Counted from the stretch's first letter, positions 44,449 through 53,296 are shown. The stretch: DNA of 64,000 nt from an uncultured Clostridia bacterium (GCA_934486735.1 CAKSQL010000007.1:1-64000), one strand, 5' to 3'. Program-made: numbers and translations. The notes: a model not told the origin generated them from the letters alone.

Positions 44449-44600
44449 GGAAAAAGATGTGCAAAACGGTCGAAGCGCAGCGGATTGCATGGCTGCCCTG
44501 CCCAACGGCGTACGCGTGTACTCCGAGGGCGAGTTTCGACCGTAACCGAGCGATGATACTGCCGGTCACCGCCCGATACATTTTTTACATCTCCAAGGTA
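44449..44600. other. Structured intergenic element upstream of carB
   Basis: The 260-bp gap between carB and the HAD gene contains ACGGTCGAA (44466) pairing with TTCGACCGT (44536-44544), enclosing GCAGC-loop-GCTGC and GCCCT-loop-AGGGC arms. On the plus strand a 55-codon ORF from ATG 44457 follows TCGGAGGTGG, but I do not recognise its product. On the minus strand it lies in the carB leader. It may be a structured leader, a small ORF, or both. Confidence 0.35.
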
Positions 44601-44605
44601 ATAAA

Positions 44606-44638
44606 GGGCGATACAACAATATAGATGTTGTATCACCC
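44606..44638 (-). terminator. Hairpin after the HAD gene
   Basis: GGGCGATACAACA pairs with TGTTGTATCACCC. Directly downstream of the HAD hydrolase gene on the minus strand; the T-run is interrupted. Confidence 0.5.
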
Positions 44639-44645
44639 TCGAATT

Positions 44646-45587
44646 TTAAAGAATAATGTCGAGCATTTCCATAAGATTATCAATCTTATAGTCGCAGAGA
44701 TCGCCGACCCCTGCCTGCTCAATGTTTCCGCCCGAGATTCCCACGCAGGAGAAACCTGCCAGCTTGATTGAAACAACGCCGGCGGAGCTGTCCTCTATGC
44801 CGATAACCTTATGACGGTTTTCAAAAGGCATACCGAGTCCCACTCTTGCAGTCTCGGCATAAAGCCAGGGATGCGGCTTCGGTGCAAGCTCGCCCAGTGT
44901 GCCGGTCTGACCCTTTCTCAAAGCCTGACCGGCTGTGATGATTGCATCGTAGAAATCTACCGGATCGCCCATGTCGAGCTGCTTGAATGCCGAGATAATT
45001 TCTGGCATTGCTTTTTCGTAAAGACCGCTTGTTACCAAGCCGATTTTTATTCCGTTATCCTTTAATGCAAGCAAAAATTCCTTAAGGTGGGGAGCAGGTG
45101 TAAATGCGTCCTGCTTGCCTCTGCCTTTCATGATTTCGTCCATTTCGTGGTTCACGATATCAAAATAGTAGCCTCTTGCTTCTTCCAAATTTCCTCCCGG
45201 AACATACTTGTCTATCATATATTGCAAATGCTCCGATACGCTGTGACCCGAGATGAAAGGCTCGTCCTCGGCAGCACGCTTAAAGGAAGTGTTCTTCATA
45301 AGACGCGCTGTGGTCTGTTCGATAACCCACATCCAGAATTCTTCGCTGTGTACGCTTGTTCCGTCCAAATCCATCAAAACGGCATCGGCTTTAGGCTCAA
45401 AATGAGTCTCGTGCATGGGATATATCGCAGGATAGCCCATGCCGCTCTTTACATAACACAAATCTGTCTGATTGTCATATTTGATTATATCAATTTTCTT
45501 GTCCTTCGGTGTCAGAATTTCCTTAACTCCGTTCACTCCGACAGTGAACATTCCGTCTCCGCCGGTCTTTATCGATTCTAAACTCAT
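44646..45587 (-). CDS. HAD-superfamily hydrolase, beta-phosphoglucomutase-like
   Basis: 313 residues. HAD motif I is DLDGTSVHSEEF (about 73-84), motif II LVTSGL, motif III the K in APKPHPWLY, motif IV GIEDSSAGVVSIKLAG. The helical cap (about 85-160) fits the subclass I phosphatase/phosphomutase type. An N-terminal extension of about 65 residues precedes the domain and is not recognisable. It follows GH38 by 29 bp on the same strand, so it may act on a sugar phosphate derived from the product of that enzyme. The substrate is not known. Confidence 0.85.
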   Translation of the reverse strand: MSLESIKTGGDGMFTVGVNGVKEILTPKDKKIDIIKYDNQTDLCYVKSGMGYPAIYPMHETHFEPKADAVLMDLDGTSVHSEEFWMWVIEQTTARLMKNTSFKRAAEDEPFISGHSVSEHLQYMIDKYVPGGNLEEARGYYFDIVNHEMDEIMKGRGKQDAFTPAPHLKEFLLALKDNGIKIGLVTSGLYEKAMPEIISAFKQLDMGDPVDFYDAIITAGQALRKGQTGTLGELAPKPHPWLYAETARVGLGMPFENRHKVIGIEDSSAGVVSIKLAGFSCVGISGGNIEQAGVGDLCDYKIDNLMEMLDIIL

Positions 45588-45616
45588 TTGTATTATTTCC
45601 TTTCTTTGCCGCCCGA

Positions 45617-48328
45617 TTAAAACTCAATTTTATAAGTTGCAATCTTCTTGGGCGCTATTGTGTTTTTAACATCCGCATTTTCGATAAATTCTTCGTTCAT
45701 CTTGCAATGCGAGATTTTTTTTGCGGCAACGCCGAAACCAAAGCTGAAGCTCTGATTTTCTTCGGTCGGGTTGTACATTCTTACGATAATGCCGCTGTTG
45801 TCCTCGGCATTCTTAACAGCTGTGACGTGCAGCTTTGAGTTGTCTATCGAGAATACGCTCTGCTGTCTCGGCAATGTGCCCTTTCCTCTGCCGGAAACCG
45901 CGCATTTTACCGGTGCGAATATGTCGGCAGCCTTGTTCGGAAGTGAATCGTAATCGTTTTCGTAGAAGTTGATTGCATATTCGAAATTACGAACGCCCGG
46001 ACACTGTACGCCCTCGTCGTCAAGTTCTGTCATCTTTTCTTCACTTACTGCCAGCTTGATTCGGCATGCTCTGATAAGTGTGAGAGCCATTGTCCCGTCC
46101 TTGAATACTTCATATTCGAACAATCCTTTAGGCATAACCGCAAGACCGTTTTCGCCGTCGGTAACGGTTGCGAATGTGCGCAGCGGATGCGTTCCGAATG
46201 CCTGCTCAACCCAGCCTGTGCTGTCGGGAATTTCAACCGAACGCTTAACAATATCGAAATGGCTGTCCGCAATCGAAACATTTGTCTTGATATCTGTCGG
46301 GAAGTTCACTCTCAGCCAGTGGTCCTTTGCCTTGTTGTCAACCTTGACTTTAACTCCGACAAAATCGTCGCCTGCTTTAAGAGTATAGACAATCTCAACC
46401 GGGAGCTTAACAAGCTCTTCGTTCTGAGTCTTTTCGCAATCCTTGGGAACAGAGAAGTCCATGTTTACAGTGATTGAGCCAACCAGCGGACCGTTCTCCG
46501 TAACAGCAATCGACGCATTTTCGCCGATTGAAGTGTACTTTCTGTCAAAGTCGGGCGAAACATGCTTCCATGCGTTGCCGACCTCGCCCTGCGATGTCAT
46601 ATAGTTAAGACCCTTGTATTCCTTGCCGGTCTTTTTGTACAGTACGTCGATTGTACCGTTGGAATTTACACTTACCTTTAACTTGTCATTTTCGAGTGTA
46701 TTGTTGAATGCAATTCCCTCGGTTGCGTGGCGGAGCGCGTTTTTGCTGCCCTTGATTGCCAAAGTTTTGTAACCCATAGCCGGGATATCCTTGATTTCGG
46801 CATATACTCTGTGGTTCATGCTGTCCAAAATGGTCGGCACTTCCCAGATGCTGTCGATAAACACGCTCGATTTTTCGCTTGTGATTGCCTGCAACTTTGT
46901 ATCCTCGATTTCGATACCTGCGCCGAATTCGGACGGTACTTCCAAATCAAGCTCGGCAACCGCATCGCGCTTAAAGGGCAATGAGTTGTAGACAATGAGC
47001 TGAACAGCGTCCTTGTCCTGTCCCTCGGGCGAAAGATTCTTTGCGATGGCAGCCATAGCGTCGTCGGCAACAATCTCGCCGATATCGTTTGCCTTGCGGA
47101 AACGATATTCCATATCCTTGCAGACCTCGTCCGGAGCGCAGCCGCCGTTTGCATCGTGCGTGTGGTTCGAGATGAGATACTTCCAGCCGCGGTGTAGATA
47201 TCTTGTGCTGTAGTCGTCCAAAAGAACTTTTGTGACCGAAGACAGCGGCTCTGCATAGTATGCAAGGCTTGTATATGCCTTGAAATCAGCCTGTTTTAAG
47301 TAAGTTCTTGCGCTGATTGTGCCCGGGAAAAGGAATGTCCATTTTCCTGTCTTTAAGTACGAGCGTCTCTCGCCTGTCAAAACTGTCATCTTGTCGCGGT
47401 CGAGATATTTCTTTGCCGCGTCCCAGAAGCCCTCGAGGTTTGTGTGCTCGATATCGATTTCGCCGTTGAAAAGCTCTTTTGCGTCTTTGATTACCTGGCT
47501 TTCAAGCGGGAATCCGACCGATATGTCATGTCCGTTCATGCCGAGGAATACAGGAGTTGTGAAATGTCCTTTTTCTTCTTCGAGCATATCAAGAATTGCT
47601 TTTTTAAGAACCGATTTATCGTAGTTTGCAACCGGTGATTTGAGGTCGTAGCTTACGCCGCCGCCTACAAAGCCGTCTGCCTGTCTGAACGGAACCTCGT
47701 CAAATTCGCCCCAAATGTAATCCTTTGTCCATACGCGGTGTCTCGAAACGGCGCGGTGAACCTGGTAATACCAGTTATATCGGCAGTAAAGCGCAAAACG
47801 GCTTGCCAATACCTCTGTTCCGTCCGGAGCTTTCCATATGTATTCCGCCGGAGCTTCGTGATGCGAAATTCCGCGGTAGAACATCATTTTGTCAAGACCG
47901 AAGTCCCTCAAAATCTGCGGGAATTGTCCTGTCTGTCCCCATGATGACGGAGTATATGCAACCGTTCCAACCTTGCCGCCGTACTTTTCTACGGTTTCGC
48001 GGCCGAACATAAGATTGCGCACAAGTGCCTCATGCGAGATTGTAAATTCCTCGGGAAGTGTGTAATAAGGCCCGATTATAAGTCTGCCTTCCTTTACGAA
48101 TTTCTTCACCTGCTCGGTGCGCTCGGGACGCATTTCAAGATAATCGTCAATCATTATCGAATGTCCGTCCATGGTGAATGAATGATAATCCGGGTCATTT
48201 TCCAAAATGTCCAGGGTTGTATCGAGCATTACCAAAAGATTGTGACGCGTTTTTTCGAAAGAGCGTCTGAATTCTCTGTCCCAATGAGTGTTTGATACTA
48301 CTTTAATTTCCTTAACCTTGTTATCCAT
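45617..48328 (-). CDS. GH38-family glycoside hydrolase lacking the canonical nucleophile Asp
   Basis: 903 residues, no signal peptide. The GH38 N-terminal domain opens with VVSNTHWDREFRRSF (zinc ligands His15 and Asp17), then WILE-like and GPYYTLPEEFTISHEALVRNL; the middle helices contain ISNHTHDANGGCAPDEV, and a C-terminal beta domain follows. GH38 alpha-mannosidases have PDxFGxSGQxPQI, where Asp is the nucleophile and a zinc ligand. Here the segment reads TPSSWGQTGQFPQIL (about 126-140), with Ser128 at that position. So the retaining mechanism is doubtful, and activity may differ or be absent. Own promoter; HAD gene follows. Confidence 0.85.
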   Translation of the reverse strand: MDNKVKEIKVVSNTHWDREFRRSFEKTRHNLLVMLDTTLDILENDPDYHSFTMDGHSIMIDDYLEMRPERTEQVKKFVKEGRLIIGPYYTLPEEFTISHEALVRNLMFGRETVEKYGGKVGTVAYTPSSWGQTGQFPQILRDFGLDKMMFYRGISHHEAPAEYIWKAPDGTEVLASRFALYCRYNWYYQVHRAVSRHRVWTKDYIWGEFDEVPFRQADGFVGGGVSYDLKSPVANYDKSVLKKAILDMLEEEKGHFTTPVFLGMNGHDISVGFPLESQVIKDAKELFNGEIDIEHTNLEGFWDAAKKYLDRDKMTVLTGERRSYLKTGKWTFLFPGTISARTYLKQADFKAYTSLAYYAEPLSSVTKVLLDDYSTRYLHRGWKYLISNHTHDANGGCAPDEVCKDMEYRFRKANDIGEIVADDAMAAIAKNLSPEGQDKDAVQLIVYNSLPFKRDAVAELDLEVPSEFGAGIEIEDTKLQAITSEKSSVFIDSIWEVPTILDSMNHRVYAEIKDIPAMGYKTLAIKGSKNALRHATEGIAFNNTLENDKLKVSVNSNGTIDVLYKKTGKEYKGLNYMTSQGEVGNAWKHVSPDFDRKYTSIGENASIAVTENGPLVGSITVNMDFSVPKDCEKTQNEELVKLPVEIVYTLKAGDDFVGVKVKVDNKAKDHWLRVNFPTDIKTNVSIADSHFDIVKRSVEIPDSTGWVEQAFGTHPLRTFATVTDGENGLAVMPKGLFEYEVFKDGTMALTLIRACRIKLAVSEEKMTELDDEGVQCPGVRNFEYAINFYENDYDSLPNKAADIFAPVKCAVSGRGKGTLPRQQSVFSIDNSKLHVTAVKNAEDNSGIIVRMYNPTEENQSFSFGFGVAAKKISHCKMNEEFIENADVKNTIAPKKIATYKIEF

Positions 48329-48395
48329 ATATTTTCCACATACCTTAAAGGTTTAAAAAACCTTAAAGCCTTTCTAAAAAAATATTTATATTCTA

Positions 48396-48424
48396 ATTTT
48401 AACTCAATTATATATAAAAGTCAA
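48396..48424 (-). promoter_or_regulatory. Sigma-A promoter of the GH38-HAD unit
   Basis: TTGACT, 17 bp, TAAAAT on the minus strand, 68 bp before the start at 48328. Confidence 0.65.
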
Positions 48425-48473
48425 CCACTTTTTTCATATATCATGAAAATATGCAAAATCCGAGAAAATATCG

Positions 48474-49544
48474 TCAACCGTCCGCGTTTGCAAGCTTTGC
48501 GCTCTGATCGGCGGTGATGAGCGCATCAATCAGCTCGTCAAGTGCGCCGTTCAAAATCTGGTCAAGCTTGTACAGCGTGAGATTTATTCTGTGGTCGGTC
48601 ACTCTGCCCTGGGGGAAGTTGTAAGTGCGTATACGCTCACTTCTGTCACCCGAGCCGACCTGAGATTTTCTCTCATCCGCAATTTCCTTGTGCCGCTGCT
48701 CCTCCATGACCTCATATATTCTTGAACGGAGAATTTTCATTGCTTTGTCTTTGTTTTTAAACTGTGATTTTTCGTCCTGGCACGAAACCACGATTCCGGT
48801 CGGCAGATGAGTGATTCTGACCGCCGAGTCGGTCGTGTTGACGCACTGTCCGCCCGGACCGCCGGCGCGGAACACATCGATTCTCAAATCGTTCGGATTT
48901 ATGTCAACCTCGACTTCTTCGACCTCGGGAAGAACCGCAACGGTAACAGCCGAGGTGTGGATTCTTCCGCCCGATTCGGTGGACGGCACTCGCTGAACGC
49001 GGTGAACTCCGCTTTCGAATTTCAGCTTTGAATATGCGCCGTGTCCTTCAATCGAAAAGCAAACTTCCTTGTATCCGCCGATGTCGGTCGGGTTGGAGTT
49101 TAATATATCTATTTTCCACCTTTGGGATTCGGCATACATTGAGTACATTCTCATCAGGTCGGCGGCAAACAGCGCCGCCTCGTCTCCGCCCGTTCCGCCG
49201 CGGATTTCCATAATAACGTTCTTGTCGTCATTCGGGTCTTTGGGGAGCAGAAGAATTTTAAGCTCTTCCGAGGATTTTTCAAGCTTTTCCTCCGCTTCGG
49301 AAAGCTCCGCGCGTATAAGCTCCTCCATTTCCTTGTCCTGCCCTTCGGCAAGCATTTCTTTGTCGTCGGCAATTGTTTGCTTTGCCGCCTTGTATTCGTG
49401 ATATTTCTCAATAATCGGCGCAAGGTCGGAATTTTCCTTGCAATATTTTCTCCATGCCTCCTGGTCGGCTATAACCTCCGGGTCGCTGATCTTCTTTTCA
49501 AGCAGAAGATATCTTTCTTCCAATGCTTCAAGCTTATCAAACAC
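48474..49544 (-). CDS. prfA: Peptide chain release factor 1
   Basis: 356 residues from GTG 49544 (VFDKLEALEERYLLLE; AAAAAAGGAG upstream; PrfA proteins usually begin M-F-D-K-L). The reading frame extends to TTG 49577. PCRF and RF-1 domains: GGTGGDEAALFA, VHRVQRVPSTESGGRIHTSAVTVAVLPE, and the peptidyl-hydrolysis GGQ motif in RAGGPGGQCVNTTDSAVRITHLPTGIVV. It reads UAA and UAG stop codons. The anticodon-like tripeptide is the PxT type (NPTDIGGYKE...; PST near 199-201). The usual partner prmC is not adjacent. Confidence 0.95.
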   Translation of the reverse strand: MFDKLEALEERYLLLEKKISDPEVIADQEAWRKYCKENSDLAPIIEKYHEYKAAKQTIADDKEMLAEGQDKEMEELIRAELSEAEEKLEKSSEELKILLLPKDPNDDKNVIMEIRGGTGGDEAALFAADLMRMYSMYAESQRWKIDILNSNPTDIGGYKEVCFSIEGHGAYSKLKFESGVHRVQRVPSTESGGRIHTSAVTVAVLPEVEEVEVDINPNDLRIDVFRAGGPGGQCVNTTDSAVRITHLPTGIVVSCQDEKSQFKNKDKAMKILRSRIYEVMEEQRHKEIADERKSQVGSGDRSERIRTYNFPQGRVTDHRINLTLYKLDQILNGALDELIDALITADQSAKLANADG

Positions 49545-49720
49545 TTTTTTCGGCGCTCCTTTTTTATCTATTCTCAATTATATATTTTATCTTATTTTTC
49601 CTCTTATGTCAAGTCCGCATTTTATGACAGGCAATTTAGACACCTTTTTTTATTTCAATAGGTATATATTTGGAATTACTGACGAAATATTTTAAAATTT
49701 AAAAAAGAATTTTTGCATTG

Positions 49721-49749
49721 TTGACAGGCTTTCAAAAAAAGTATATAAT
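49721..49749 (+). promoter_or_regulatory. Sigma-A promoter 1 of the his operon
   Basis: TTGACA, 17 bp, TATAAT, perfect hexamers. One of two tandem promoters before hisZ. Confidence 0.85.
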
Positions 49750-49753
49750 ATCA

Positions 49754-49782
49754 TTGACAAAAAGTCTTTTTTGGTGTAAAAT
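49754..49782 (+). promoter_or_regulatory. Sigma-A promoter 2 of the his operon
   Basis: TTGACA, 17 bp, TAAAAT, five bases after the first promoter's -10. Transcripts from it would start about 36 nt before the hisZ ATG. Confidence 0.75.
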
Positions 49783-49825
49783 AACTTTATTGCGATAAAG
49801 TGATAAAGTGAAGGAGAAATGTATA

Positions 49826-51217
49826 ATGGCAGCTTGGAAAATGCACACTCCGTCGGGAATGAGCGATATCATGCCGGGCGAATGTGCCAAAAAAAGAGAA
49901 GTGGAAAACACGCTTTGGTCAGTGTTTGCATCCTTCGGCTACCGCGAGGTTGAAATGCCGATGTTTGAATATTACGATGTCTATGCCGGCAGCGACGGAC
50001 AGATTTCACGCGGACTTGAGCAGGAGAGCATGTTCAAGTTTTTTGACGAGCAGGGAAGAATCCTTGCCCTGCGCCCCGAAATGACAACCTCCATTGCAAG
50101 AATGGCGGCAACCAAAACCGAGGGAATCCCTCTGCCGCTCAGATTTTGTTACACCGGCAGCGTTTTCAGAGCAGAGCGCACCTACGGCGCAAGACAGAGA
50201 GAGTTTACCCAGTCGGGAATCGAGCTTATCGGTGCGGATTCGCCAAAGGCGGACGCGGAGGTTATTGCCGCTGCAATCGAGGCGCTCATTGCGATAGGAA
50301 TAAAGGAATTTCATATGGAAATAGGTCAGGTGGCGTTCTTTAACGGTCTGACCGAGCAGGCAGGACTCGATGCCGAGGATGTGGAGAGTCTGAGAGAGAG
50401 AATCGACAGCAAGGACAGATTCGGAATAAAGGAGCTTACCGAGAAGCTTGATATAGACGACAGCATAAAAAAGCTTATGATTGAGCTGCCGTACCTTTTC
50501 GGCGGTGCGGAGGTGCTTGAGCGCGCCGATGTGCCGGGACTGAACGCAACTTCAAGAGCGGCGCTTGCAAATGTAAGGAGCATATATGAAACTCTTGTCG
50601 GTTACGGACTTGAAAAATTTGTATCGATTGACCTTGGTATGCTTCAAAGCATCGACTACTACACCGGGTCGATTTTCAAGTGCTATACGCACGGAATCGG
50701 ATTCCCGATTTGTGCCGGCGGCAGATACGACCATCTTATGCAGAAGTTCGGACGAAAGCTCGGTGCGGTCGGAATTGCGTTCGGAGTGAATCATATCCTC
50801 ACCGTTCTGCGCGGTTCGGAGTCGCATGCTTTCTCGGCAGATGTTCCCGGAACGCTTGTTTATGCCGAGGACGGAGCGGATGCGCTTTGCTATGACCTTG
50901 CGTTCAATCTGCGTGTGAACGGCTGCATGGTCGAAAGCTATGTCGGAGACGGCGATTGGCACGATGCCGAAGAATACGCCGAAAAAAGTCATGCCGAGTG
51001 CATGATCCGCGTGTTTGCTGACGGGAAAATGCTCATCAAGGATTTCAAGCGCGGCGAAATCATCGAGACAACAACTGATGATTTTCTTGAATATTATGAC
51101 GGCGATGACGACGACTGCGGCTGCGGCCACGACCATGAGCATGATGAAGGCTGCGACTGCGGACATCACCACCACGATGACTGCGGCTGCGGACATGAGC
51201 ATGGCGAAAGGAGATAG
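49826..51217 (+). CDS. hisZ: ATP phosphoribosyltransferase regulatory subunit HisZ with a Cys/His-rich tail
   Basis: 463 residues from ATG 49826 (GAAGGAG upstream). It is a class II tRNA-synthetase-like protein: MHTPSGMSDIMPGECAKKREVENTLWSVFASFGYREVEMPMFEY, LRPEMTTSIARMAATK, RFCYTGSVFRAERTYGARQREFTQSGIELIG and GGRYDHLMQKFGRKLGAVGIAFGVNH. The next gene is a short-form hisG, which requires HisZ. True HisRS is unlikely given this. The C-terminal 35 residues are DGDDDDCGCGHDHEHDEG... with six Cys and nine His, which look metal-binding; ordinary HisZ proteins lack this tail. Confidence 0.85.
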   Translation: MAAWKMHTPSGMSDIMPGECAKKREVENTLWSVFASFGYREVEMPMFEYYDVYAGSDGQISRGLEQESMFKFFDEQGRILALRPEMTTSIARMAATKTEGIPLPLRFCYTGSVFRAERTYGARQREFTQSGIELIGADSPKADAEVIAAAIEALIAIGIKEFHMEIGQVAFFNGLTEQAGLDAEDVESLRERIDSKDRFGIKELTEKLDIDDSIKKLMIELPYLFGGAEVLERADVPGLNATSRAALANVRSIYETLVGYGLEKFVSIDLGMLQSIDYYTGSIFKCYTHGIGFPICAGGRYDHLMQKFGRKLGAVGIAFGVNHILTVLRGSESHAFSADVPGTLVYAEDGADALCYDLAFNLRVNGCMVESYVGDGDWHDAEEYAEKSHAECMIRVFADGKMLIKDFKRGEIIETTTDDFLEYYDGDDDDCGCGHDHEHDEGCDCGHHHHDDCGCGHEHGERR

Positions 51218-51222
51218 CGGCG

Positions 51223-51852
51223 ATGAAATATTTAACTGTTGCACTTGCAAAGGGACGGCTTGCGGAGCTTTCGATAGACCTGTTTTCCAATATCGGCATG
51301 GACTGCTCCGAAATGAAGAAAAAATCAAGAAAGCTTATCTTTACCGATGAAAAAAATAAAATGAAATTTATACTTGTAAAGGCATCGGACGTTCCGACCT
51401 ATGTGGAGTACGGAGCTGCCGATATCGGCATAGTCGGCAAGGACACGCTGCTTGAAGAAAGCCGAAATCTTTATGAAATGATTAATCTCGGCTTCGGCGC
51501 ATGCAAAATGGCGGTCTGCGGCAAGCACGAGCTTAAGGACAAGCTTTTTTTGATAAATAACCTGCGTGTGGCGTCGAAATATCCGAAGATTGCAAGAAGC
51601 TTTTTCCAGGACGAAAAAGGGCAGACGATAGAGCTTATAAAGCTTAACGGGTCGGTGGAGCTTGCGCCGATTGTTGGGCTTTCCGACGTAATTGTCGATA
51701 TAGTGGAAAGCGGCAAAACACTGGAGGAAAACGGGCTTGAGGTTCTGCATGAGATATGTCCGCTGTCGGCATGGTTTGTGGTAAACAAGGTCAGCATGAA
51801 AATGCATACCGACAGGATAATGAGCATTGTGGAAAGCTTTAGAAATGCGTAA
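51223..51852 (+). CDS. hisG: ATP phosphoribosyltransferase, short form
   Basis: 209 residues, the short (HisZ-dependent) form without the C-terminal regulatory domain. Family motifs: VALAKGRLAELSIDLFSNIG at the start, FILVKASDVPTYVEYGAADIGIVGKDTLLE, RVASKYPKIARSFF, and the signature ELAPIVGLSDVIVDIVESGKTLEENGLEVL. It catalyses the first step of histidine synthesis from ATP and PRPP. It starts 5 bp after hisZ with its ribosome binding site (GAAAGGAG) inside the hisZ tail, so coupled expression is expected. Confidence 0.97.
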   Translation: MKYLTVALAKGRLAELSIDLFSNIGMDCSEMKKKSRKLIFTDEKNKMKFILVKASDVPTYVEYGAADIGIVGKDTLLEESRNLYEMINLGFGACKMAVCGKHELKDKLFLINNLRVASKYPKIARSFFQDEKGQTIELIKLNGSVELAPIVGLSDVIVDIVESGKTLEENGLEVLHEICPLSAWFVVNKVSMKMHTDRIMSIVESFRNA

Positions 51853-51883
51853 AAATAAAATTTAAAAGCAGAGGAGTTTTCAT

Positions 51884-52600
51884 ATGAGAATATATCCGGC
51901 TATCGATATAAAGGACGGGAAGTGCGTCCGCCTTTTGCAGGGACGCTTTTCCGATGTCACCGTCTACGGCGACAATCCCGTTGAGATTGCAAAAAAATGG
52001 GAAAAAGAGGGCGGCGAGTATCTGCATGTGGTAGATTTGGACGGCGCACTCAAAGGTCATGGCGTGAATGCCGAGGTTATAAAAAGCATCTGCGGCGCGC
52101 TGAATATCCCGGTTCAGACCGGCGGCGGAATCCGCACAATGCAGGATGTTGAGGATAAGCTTGCCTGCGGCATAGAGCGCGTTATTATAGGAACATCGGC
52201 TGTAAAGGACGAAGAATTTGTAAAGCGCGCCATAGACCGATACGGCAGCAGAATCGTTATAGGAATAGACGCAAAGGATTCCAAGGTAGCTGTTGAAGGC
52301 TGGGAAGAAGTAAGCTCTCTCGATGCGGTTGAGTTTGCAAAAAAGATGGAAGCGCTCGGCGCATCGGCGTTTGTTTACACCGATATCGCAACCGACGGAA
52401 CGCTCATGGGACCGAACACGCAGGCGATGGCGGAAATGGCAGCGGCAGTCAGTGCCGATGTTATCGCATCCGGCGGAATCGGCGACATAAGCCATATCGA
52501 ATCGCTCAAGCCGACAGGCGTTGAGGGTGTGATTGTCGGACGTGCCTTGTACACCGGTTCGGTAAGGCTTGCCGATGCCATAGAAAAGGGAAAAAATTAA
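51884..52600 (+). CDS. hisA: HisA, phosphoribosylformimino-AICAR-ribotide isomerase
   Basis: 238 residues. Half-barrel pairs with YPAIDIKDGKCVRLLQG (catalytic Asp near residue 8), YLHVVDLDGALKG, IPVQTGGGIRT, YGSRIVIGIDAKD, YTDIATDGTLMGPN (second Asp) and DVIASGGIGDI. This is the TIM-barrel isomerase of histidine synthesis. AGAGGAG before the ATG. Follows hisG after 31 bp. Confidence 0.97.
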   Translation: MRIYPAIDIKDGKCVRLLQGRFSDVTVYGDNPVEIAKKWEKEGGEYLHVVDLDGALKGHGVNAEVIKSICGALNIPVQTGGGIRTMQDVEDKLACGIERVIIGTSAVKDEEFVKRAIDRYGSRIVIGIDAKDSKVAVEGWEEVSSLDAVEFAKKMEALGASAFVYTDIATDGTLMGPNTQAMAEMAAAVSADVIASGGIGDISHIESLKPTGVEGVIVGRALYTGSVRLADAIEKGKN

Positions 52601-52661
52601 AAAAAGGTGACGAAAAACTTATAGTTTCACCGCACAAAATAAACAAAAAGGGGTTTTGAAA

Positions 52662-53276
52662 GTGAAATTTGATCAGAACGGATTAATTCCGGCAGTAATT
52701 CAGGACGCATCCACCAAGGAGGTTCTTATGGTCGGATACATGAATGATGAGACATTGAAAAGAACAATCGAAAGCGGCAGAGCGGTTTTTTGGTCGCGCT
52801 CAAGGGGCGAAACGTGGGTTAAGGGAGCAACCTCCGGCAACTACATGTTCGTAAAGGAAATAAGAATCGACTGCGACGAGGACTGCCTTTTGATTCTTGC
52901 CGAGCCGGCAGGACCGGCATGCCACACCGGGCATAAGAGCTGCTTTTTCAGGAAGATAGAGAACGGCGAGCTGAAAGAGACGGAGGAGGAACTCAATTCC
53001 GATGATATCCTTGCGCGGCTTATGGCGGTGGCTCAGGACAGACGAAAAAATCCTCAGCCGGGCAGTTATACAAACTATCTCTTTGACAAGGGCGCGGATA
53101 AGATTCTGAAAAAGGTCGGAGAAGAAGCTGCCGAGGTGGTTATAGCCGGCAAAAACCGCGATAAGGCGGAAATTTCGTATGAGGTTGCCGACCTCATGTA
53201 TCATATGACAGTTATGCTTGCGGATAATGACATGACATGGAATGACATTTTTGAAGAGCTTGAAAAACGCAGGTAG
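52662..53276 (+). CDS. hisIE: HisIE, phosphoribosyl-AMP cyclohydrolase / phosphoribosyl-ATP pyrophosphatase
   Basis: About 204 residues from GTG 52662, preceded by GGGG; the frame also allows TTG 52656. N-terminal PRA-CH domain: FWSRSRGETWVKGATSGNYM, DCDEDCLLILAEPAGPACHTGHKSCFF with zinc/magnesium-binding Cys, Asp and His. C-terminal PRA-PH domain (about 110-204): KGADKILKKVGEEAAEVVIAGKNRDKAEISYEVADLMYHMTVML. The two activities catalyse steps 2 and 3 of histidine synthesis. hisF, usually next to hisA, is missing from this cluster. Confidence 0.95.
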   Translation: MKFDQNGLIPAVIQDASTKEVLMVGYMNDETLKRTIESGRAVFWSRSRGETWVKGATSGNYMFVKEIRIDCDEDCLLILAEPAGPACHTGHKSCFFRKIENGELKETEEELNSDDILARLMAVAQDRRKNPQPGSYTNYLFDKGADKILKKVGEEAAEVVIAGKNRDKAEISYEVADLMYHMTVMLADNDMTWNDIFEELEKRR

Positions 53277-53296
53277 GAAAGGAAGAATGGATCACC

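Noticed and set aside
44412..44624. 70-codon ORF (55 from the second ATG) before the HAD gene
   Set aside because: Good ribosome binding site but no family resemblance, and the region folds strongly. Reported only as part of a structured element.
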